Assembly: GCA_035644395.1 (NCBI GenBank)
Contig: DASQOR010000010.1
Location: forward strand, 20,199-84,198
Reading direction: 5' to 3'
From: JBGPLJ01 sp035644395
Lineage (GTDB): Bacteria; Pseudomonadota; Gammaproteobacteria; Steroidobacterales; Steroidobacteraceae
Length of the DNA stretch: 64,000 bases
In this document: positions 59,866-64,000 of the stretch, piece after piece
How the letters are laid out: each line of letters opens with the position of its first letter
Position numbering within the stretch: the stretch's first letter is position 1
Made by a program: the position numbers and the translations under genes
Notes under the pieces: model-generated
What the model was told of the DNA's origin: nothing
The model's input: the letters and a program-made list of their open reading frames with translations, nothing else
Databases searched by the model: none

Positions 59866-62153
59866 AAGGAATGGGAAAGGTAGAGCTTCCCTTCCCAGGT
59901 ATCGAGGTCATTCGTGCCGAGGCTCTGGTAGCTGACCGCGGCTTCGAGCCACGTTCTCTGTGAGAACAGAGCCTTGGCGCCGATGCGCATGTAACCGCTC
60001 CAGGGCGACGCGTCTGCGAAAGTCAGGTTGCCCGTCAGCAGTTGCGTGTCGTTGAAATTGTAGAGGACACCGAGTTCCGAATAGGGCACCACGAGCTTGC
60101 CGCCCGAGAGTCGCGCAATGTGATGGATTTCGGCCGACACCGAAGCGACGGTGGAATTGGAGCTGTTCTTCTCGACAGGCAATGCCACCGGGATGCCACC
60201 GACAGTGCCGCTGAGATGATAGGCACCGTCACGACTGTGCGTGTAATACAAGGAGAACTTCGGCCGCAACGCCGTATCGCCCCAGTCGTATTGAGTGGTC
60301 AAATCCACTGCCGCGGAAGTTCGCTCGGTGGTATTGCTGCCACTCAGCACGGCGATGCGGCTGTCATTGTCGATCCAGCCGAATGAGACCGAGGCATCGA
60401 GCGCCCACCGCGGCGAGAGCTGCATGCCGATGTAGGGACCCACGCTGAACCCGCTCGACTCCAGCCGAAACTCTCCGCCGAATCCGTCGGTGTGGTTGCG
60501 CTCGAGCCCCAGGCTGAATCCCCCGACAAAATGGGTCTTGAACAGTCGATCGATACCCAGCGTGAGGTAACCGCCGCCGCCATCGGACTCGAGCCCGTTG
60601 CGTCGATCGCGAGTGTCGTCGAATCTCGAGTCGGCCCAGGCGTTCCAGAGAGTTACGGGTGCAAACTCACGTCCGCGAGTGATGGGCACGCCCGACGTAG
60701 TCGCGCCTTGCGCCTCAACGGCCGCGCGCTGCTGCGGATCCGTGCAATCGACGAGTTGAACGTTGCCAGACGCCGCCGCGCTTTGATCGGTCGTCGCGTC
60801 CCGGCATTTCACGGTCGGTGTCGCCAGCGCAAGGCGCTGGCCTGCAATTGACTCCGATGTCGCGCTCGACGGCGGCGTCACGGTTGGTGGGACCACAACA
60901 CCCGGTACCGACGGCACTACGCCGGTCGGCGGCAATGTCGCGATCGGCGGTGCAACTCCACCCGGCACGGTCGGCATGACTCCAGTTGGCGGCAATGTTG
61001 CAATGGGTGGTGCCACGCCACCCGGCACCGTCGGCATGACTCCCGTTGGCGGAGGAAGTGTTCCAATTGGTGGAGTGACTCCGCCAGGAACGGTTGGCGT
61101 GATGCCGCTCGGCGGTAATGTGGCGATCGGTGGCGCCACGCCGCCGGGCACCGTCGGTGTGATGCCGGTTGGCGGAAGTGTTGCTATGGGTGGCTCCACT
61201 CGGCCCGGCAGTATCACGTTGATCCCGCTGTGCGGCGGCCGAGTCGGTGTGACGCCGGTCGGTGGTGGAAGCGTTCCGATTGGCGGCGTCACGCCGCCTG
61301 GCACCGTCGGCATGACTCCAGTGGGCGGCAACGTTGCGATGGGTGGTGTCACACCGCCTGGCACGGTCGGCATGACTCCAGTGGGCGGCAACGTCGCGAT
61401 AGGTGGCGCCACGCCACCCGGCACGGTCGGCATGACTCCAGTGGGCGGCAACGTTGCAATGGGCGGTGCCACACCACCCGGCACGGTCGGCATGACTCCT
61501 GTCGGCGGTGGAATCACGATTGGTGGTGTAACGCCGCCTGGCTCGCCGCCGCCATTTCCACCACCGTTACCACCACCGTGATGACCGCCATCTCCGCCGC
61601 CGTGATCGCCGCCGTTTCCCCCACCGTTGCCGTGATCACCGCCGTCTCCACCGCCACCGTGGTGATGATGATCGCCGTCTTCGCCGTCTTCGCCGTGATG
61701 ATGACCGCCATCGCCTCCCGGCCGAAGCATGGGCGGCAGGTGGTTCGGCAGCTGGGGAAAGACGCTGCCCTGGTTCTGCTTCACGGAGGCGATGGAGCAG
61801 CCATTAGTCGTGCTGGAAAGCGTGTGCTCGCCGGGAGTGCCGTTCGCTACTACCGGCGAGACTGTCAGGCGCAGGCCGCGCCGATCGCGTGTCCAGGTAT
61901 CTACTGTCTGCCCGGGCACAGTAAGCTGATAGCCTCCGGCTCCCCGCGTTGCCGAAAGCCATACGGACCGGGCGTGGTCCGCGGTCGGCCCAAGAAATAT
62001 GAGTCCACCTTCGCACTGCGCGGCGGCGTCAGTCGAATACAGCGCGGCGGACAGCGCAAGGACCGCGCGCACTGCGCGAACCAGGACAGGCGCCGAGGGA
62101 TGTCGCGGTCCGGAGCGGATCGCGTTGCAATGCTTGGACGACGACGCAGCCAT
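59862..62153 (-). CDS. Autotransporter with His/Gly-rich and Pro-rich repeat passenger
   Basis: A 763-residue protein. A signal peptide lies near residues 25-47 ('VRAVLALSAALYSTDAAAQC'). Next come a short domain (~48-140) and a His/Gly/Asp-rich stretch (~148-205, e.g. HHHGEDGEDGDHHHHGGGG). About ten 20-residue units of the type 'PPTGVMPTVPGGVAPPIATL' follow, and from ~490 an autotransporter barrel ('GGFSLGLERNHTDGFGGEFR', 'KFSLYYTHSRDGAYHL', 'LDTWEGKLYLSHSF' with terminal Phe). The passenger looks like a flexible, metal-binding stalk rather than an enzyme. It converges with the MscS gene. Confidence 0.82.
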   Translation of the reverse strand: MAASSSKHCNAIRSGPRHPSAPVLVRAVRAVLALSAALYSTDAAAQCEGGLIFLGPTADHARSVWLSATRGAGGYQLTVPGQTVDTWTRDRRGLRLTVSPVVANGTPGEHTLSSTTNGCSIASVKQNQGSVFPQLPNHLPPMLRPGGDGGHHHGEDGEDGDHHHHGGGGDGGDHGNGGGNGGDHGGGDGGHHGGGNGGGNGGGEPGGVTPPIVIPPPTGVMPTVPGGVAPPIATLPPTGVMPTVPGGVAPPIATLPPTGVMPTVPGGVTPPIATLPPTGVMPTVPGGVTPPIGTLPPPTGVTPTRPPHSGINVILPGRVEPPIATLPPTGITPTVPGGVAPPIATLPPSGITPTVPGGVTPPIGTLPPPTGVMPTVPGGVAPPIATLPPTGVMPTVPGGVAPPIATLPPTGVVPSVPGVVVPPTVTPPSSATSESIAGQRLALATPTVKCRDATTDQSAAASGNVQLVDCTDPQQRAAVEAQGATTSGVPITRGREFAPVTLWNAWADSRFDDTRDRRNGLESDGGGGYLTLGIDRLFKTHFVGGFSLGLERNHTDGFGGEFRLESSGFSVGPYIGMQLSPRWALDASVSFGWIDNDSRIAVLSGSNTTERTSAAVDLTTQYDWGDTALRPKFSLYYTHSRDGAYHLSGTVGGIPVALPVEKNSSNSTVASVSAEIHHIARLSGGKLVVPYSELGVLYNFNDTQLLTGNLTFADASPWSGYMRIGAKALFSQRTWLEAAVSYQSLGTNDLDTWEGKLYLSHSF
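60900..61530. repeat. Tandem ~60-base coding repeats in the autotransporter
   Basis: About ten copies of a 60-base unit coding for 'PPTGVMPTVPGGVAPPIATL' or close variants. One irregular unit near 61190-61250 carries an insertion ('RPPHSGINVILPG'). Copies differ mainly at third codon positions, so the repeat has been kept by selection on the protein while the DNA drifts. Not a CRISPR array: there are no unique spacers. Confidence 0.85.
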
Positions 62154-62349
62154 TGCCGGGAACGGTTCTATCCTGGACCAACTATTCGACTCTGCATTAT
62201 CTGCTCAGCTTTCGAAGTGAGTCTCGCGGCCACGGATGGGACCATGGTCCCACTGCATGTCTGGAGTGATTGGCGGAAGCTACGGCGGCTCGCGGCCAGC
62301 CCTTGATTGAACCGGCGACGCACGAATTCAGAGCTGCTCGATCGGGAAT

Positions 62350-62777
62350 TCAGGCTGGCGCTGTGGCCGTCTGCGAACCATCCGCAGCCAGGACTTTGCA
62401 ATGTTCCAGGCAGACGCGTCGAAACGCGTCGGAGTGCGTCGCATCCATCGATGCATTCGTGGGATAGCCGCAATAAAGAGAGACGGGCTGCGTCTTCACG
62501 ACATCATTCCACAACTGCTCCAGCCGCACTGCGGCTTCGCGCCGGCCGCTCGGATGTCAATACCGCGCGCCTGCATGAGCTCGTCGATGACGCGATGATG
62601 ATCGAGCGTCGCAATGCTGATGGCGCCGTGACCCTGGTCGATGGCGATTGCGAGGACGCGACTGACTTCGGTGGCCAAGGTGGAGTCGCAGTCGAATAAC
62701 TGCATGTCGTGCATCGACTGCGCTTCTGCGGGGAGCGAAGCGCGTTGACCGATTTCGTTGATACGGCTGCTGGACAT
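62350..62777 (-). pseudogene. MEDS-domain (DcmR-like) sensor, internally deleted and frameshifted
   Basis: From the ATG at 62777 the frame reads 'MHDMQLFDCDSTLATEVSRV' then 'HGAISIATLDHHRVIDELMQ', the first half of a MEDS (DcmR) sensory domain, and stops at 62496. A different frame (62526 to 62350) reads 'RLEQLWNDVVKTQPVSLYCG' then 'SDAFRRVCLEHCKV', the end of the same domain. The middle (about 70 residues) is missing, and the junction shifts the frame. So this is a decayed gene. A GGGACCATGGTCCC palindrome lies at 62238-62251 in the remaining gap before the autotransporter. Confidence 0.75.
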
Positions 62778-62909
62778 GACGACTGTGCCAGGAAGCCTAC
62801 GCCGCCGGGAGCGCCGCCGCACTGGTGGCAGCCAGGGGCGGCAATGAGCGGCCGACACCATGCATAATCACTTCGGGCTGCCGAAGCCCGCAACACAGGG
62901 GAATGCGGC

Positions 62910-63833
62910 ATGAAAGACGTTTCAGGCAGGACCGCCTTCGTCACTGGCGGCGCGAGCGGCATGGGCCTGGGGATGGCCAAGGCCTTTGCCGGAGCCGGAA
63001 TGAAAGTAGTGATCGCCGACGTGCGCCAGGAGGCCCTGGACCAGGCGTTGACCGGCTTCGGTGCCAACCACGGCGTACACGCGATTCGACTGGACGTGAC
63101 CGATCGAGCAGGTTGGCTTGCCGCGGCCGACGAGGCCGAGCGTGTCTTCGGCAGGGTACATGTTCTCGTGAACAACGCCGGCGTCGGCGTCCTCGGCCCG
63201 ATGCAGACGGCGACGTTCAAGGACTGGGATTTCTGCATGGGCGTCAATGTCGGCGGTGTCATCAACGGCCTCGTCACGCTGCTGCCACGCATGTTGGCGC
63301 ATGGCGAGGAGGGTCACGTAGTTTCGACCTCCTCCACCGGCGGCTTTTCCGCCGTCGGAGGCGCCGGACTCTACTGCACCAGCAAGTTCGCGGTCGCGGG
63401 CATGATGGAGTCGCTCGCAACCGACCTGAAAGGCACGCCGATCGGCGCCTCGGTCTTCTTCCCGGGGCCGGTGCAAACGAGCCTCGGCGTGACGACCGAT
63501 GCGACGCGGCCGGCCCACCTGCGCAACCAGCCGGGCGAGCCGCCACCGCTCGTGGGCCAGGGCCGCGGGCCGCGCCCGCAGTTCGATCCGAGCATCTTCA
63601 TGTCGCCCGAGGAAGTCGGCCAGCGCGTGCTGCGCGCTATCCGGCGCGGCGACCTGTTCATCATGAGCCATCCGGAATTCCGCGACGGCATCATCGCGAG
63701 GAACGAGGCACTGGTGCGAGCCAATCCGGACGAGCCGCCGAACGAGGCGCGGCACGCCGTCATCAAGCAGTTCGGCACGCTCTGCTACAACCCCATTTAC
63801 GACAGCCAGCAACGCGTGCCTGCGCAAGACTGA
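62910..63833 (+). CDS. Short-chain dehydrogenase/reductase (SDR)
   Basis: A 307-residue classical SDR: NAD(P)-binding 'VTGGASGMGLGMAKAFAGAG', 'VLVNNAGVGVLGPM', catalytic Ser in 'VVSTSSTGGFSAVGG' and Y-C-T-S-K ('GLYCTSKFAVAGMMESL'). Asp after the second strand ('VVIADVRQEAL') suggests NAD rather than NADP. The C-terminal part ('FDPSIFMSPEEVGQRVLRAI') is a little longer than usual. AGGGGA lies before the ATG at 62910. No operon partner is seen; substrate unknown. Confidence 0.9.
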   Translation: MKDVSGRTAFVTGGASGMGLGMAKAFAGAGMKVVIADVRQEALDQALTGFGANHGVHAIRLDVTDRAGWLAAADEAERVFGRVHVLVNNAGVGVLGPMQTATFKDWDFCMGVNVGGVINGLVTLLPRMLAHGEEGHVVSTSSTGGFSAVGGAGLYCTSKFAVAGMMESLATDLKGTPIGASVFFPGPVQTSLGVTTDATRPAHLRNQPGEPPPLVGQGRGPRPQFDPSIFMSPEEVGQRVLRAIRRGDLFIMSHPEFRDGIIARNEALVRANPDEPPNEARHAVIKQFGTLCYNPIYDSQQRVPAQD

Positions 63834-63834
63834 A

Positions 63835-64000
63835 AATGCATTCGGCGGAGTAACGCAGTCCGCGATCAGCACCGTGCACGCGGTGCTCGATCGCCATGGG
63901 CTCGTCACTCGAGGCCGCAAAGCCCGCTACCACGCGCAAGGGACGGGTCTCTCGAAGCCCACGCGAGCGAACGATCTCTGGTGCGCGGACTACAAGGGGG
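63835..64000 (+). mobile_element. IS481-type transposase, N-terminally truncated, continues beyond window
   Basis: Immediately after the SDR stop a frame reads 'SAISTVHAVLDRHGLVTRGR' then 'SKPTRANDLWCADYKG', the end of the helix-turn-helix and the start of the integrase core of IS481-family transposases, with the first catalytic Asp in C-A-D-Y-K. There is no start codon or N-terminal DNA-binding part, so the element is broken on this side; its far end is outside the window. Confidence 0.75.

Noticed and set aside
60900..61530. CRISPR-like direct repeats
   Set aside because: The repeats are contiguous, in frame and encode a Pro-rich protein; there are no unique spacers or cas genes.
1..64000. 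tRNA or rRNA genes
   Set aside because: No cloverleaf, CCA end or conserved rRNA stretch was seen on either strand by reading; a tRNAscan run would confirm.

Overview
The window is GC-rich DNA from a Gram-negative bacterium. Lipoprotein boxes, a TonB receptor, an autotransporter, an outer-membrane barrel and an EpsE/EpsF/EpsG export set all show this. A proteobacterium is most likely, perhaps a gamma or beta from soil or water with an exosortase-associated exopolysaccharide (EPS) locus. The genus cannot be settled from the sequence.

Region 1 (1-29,571) is one large EPS locus. A tight minus-strand block (12,133 down to 1) encodes a small PEP-CTERM-like protein, EpsE, EpsF, EpsG, an O-antigen-ligase-like polymerase, a flippase, two GT4 glycosyltransferases, an asparagine-synthase-like amidotransferase and a heparinase II/III-like protein cut by the window edge. 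Divergent to it are a sigma-54-type promoter and a cyclic-di-GMP (GEMM-I) riboswitch leading to a lipoprotein with three CBM6-like modules and a polysaccharide-lyase domain, then a second modular lipoprotein. Next come an EpsA-type LuxR regulator, an EpsB-type priming transferase, an OmpR-type regulator with a degenerate receiver and a STAS-like protein. A coupled gene set follows: luciferase-like monooxygenase, DltA/NRPS-like adenylation enzyme, carrier protein, GNAT acyltransferase, GT4, polysaccharide deacetylase, second GNAT protein and nucleotide-sugar dehydrogenase. I read this set as precursor synthesis plus amino-acyl (or related) decoration of the polymer. Cyclic-di-GMP recurs: riboswitch, PilZ protein (29,838) and a tandem MshEN-type motif in EpsG.

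Region 2 (29,571-33,750) is a patch of decay: a LuxR helix-turn-helix remnant, a lipoprotein/beta-propeller gene with two frameshifts fused to a GNAT tail, and a truncated DUF3034 gene, with a few intact small secreted proteins between them.

Region 3 (33,749-46,702) holds general functions: a dicarboxylate/glutamate-type symporter, a membrane protein of unknown role, a cysteine synthase-glutaredoxin fusion, a TetR regulator with a palindromic operator beside a methyltransferase, a BamA-like barrel protein, a SulP transporter operon ending in a PPK2 kinase, and a lipoprotein sulfatase.

Region 4 (46,726-59,865) looks like a scavenging system for D-amino-acid-containing peptides. One six-gene minus-strand operon runs TonB receptor, DgcN, serine hydrolase, DgcA, YkvI-like transporter, serine hydrolase. 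An XRE-cupin regulator follows, with two divergent M19 dipeptidase-family genes and an MscS channel. Matching AT-rich motifs sit in front of both transcription units.

Region 5 (59,862-64,000) has an autotransporter with a His/Gly-rich stretch and about ten Pro-rich 20-residue repeats, a MEDS-domain pseudogene with an internal deletion, a short-chain dehydrogenase, and the start of an N-truncated IS481-type transposase at the window edge. No tRNA, rRNA or CRISPR array was seen.
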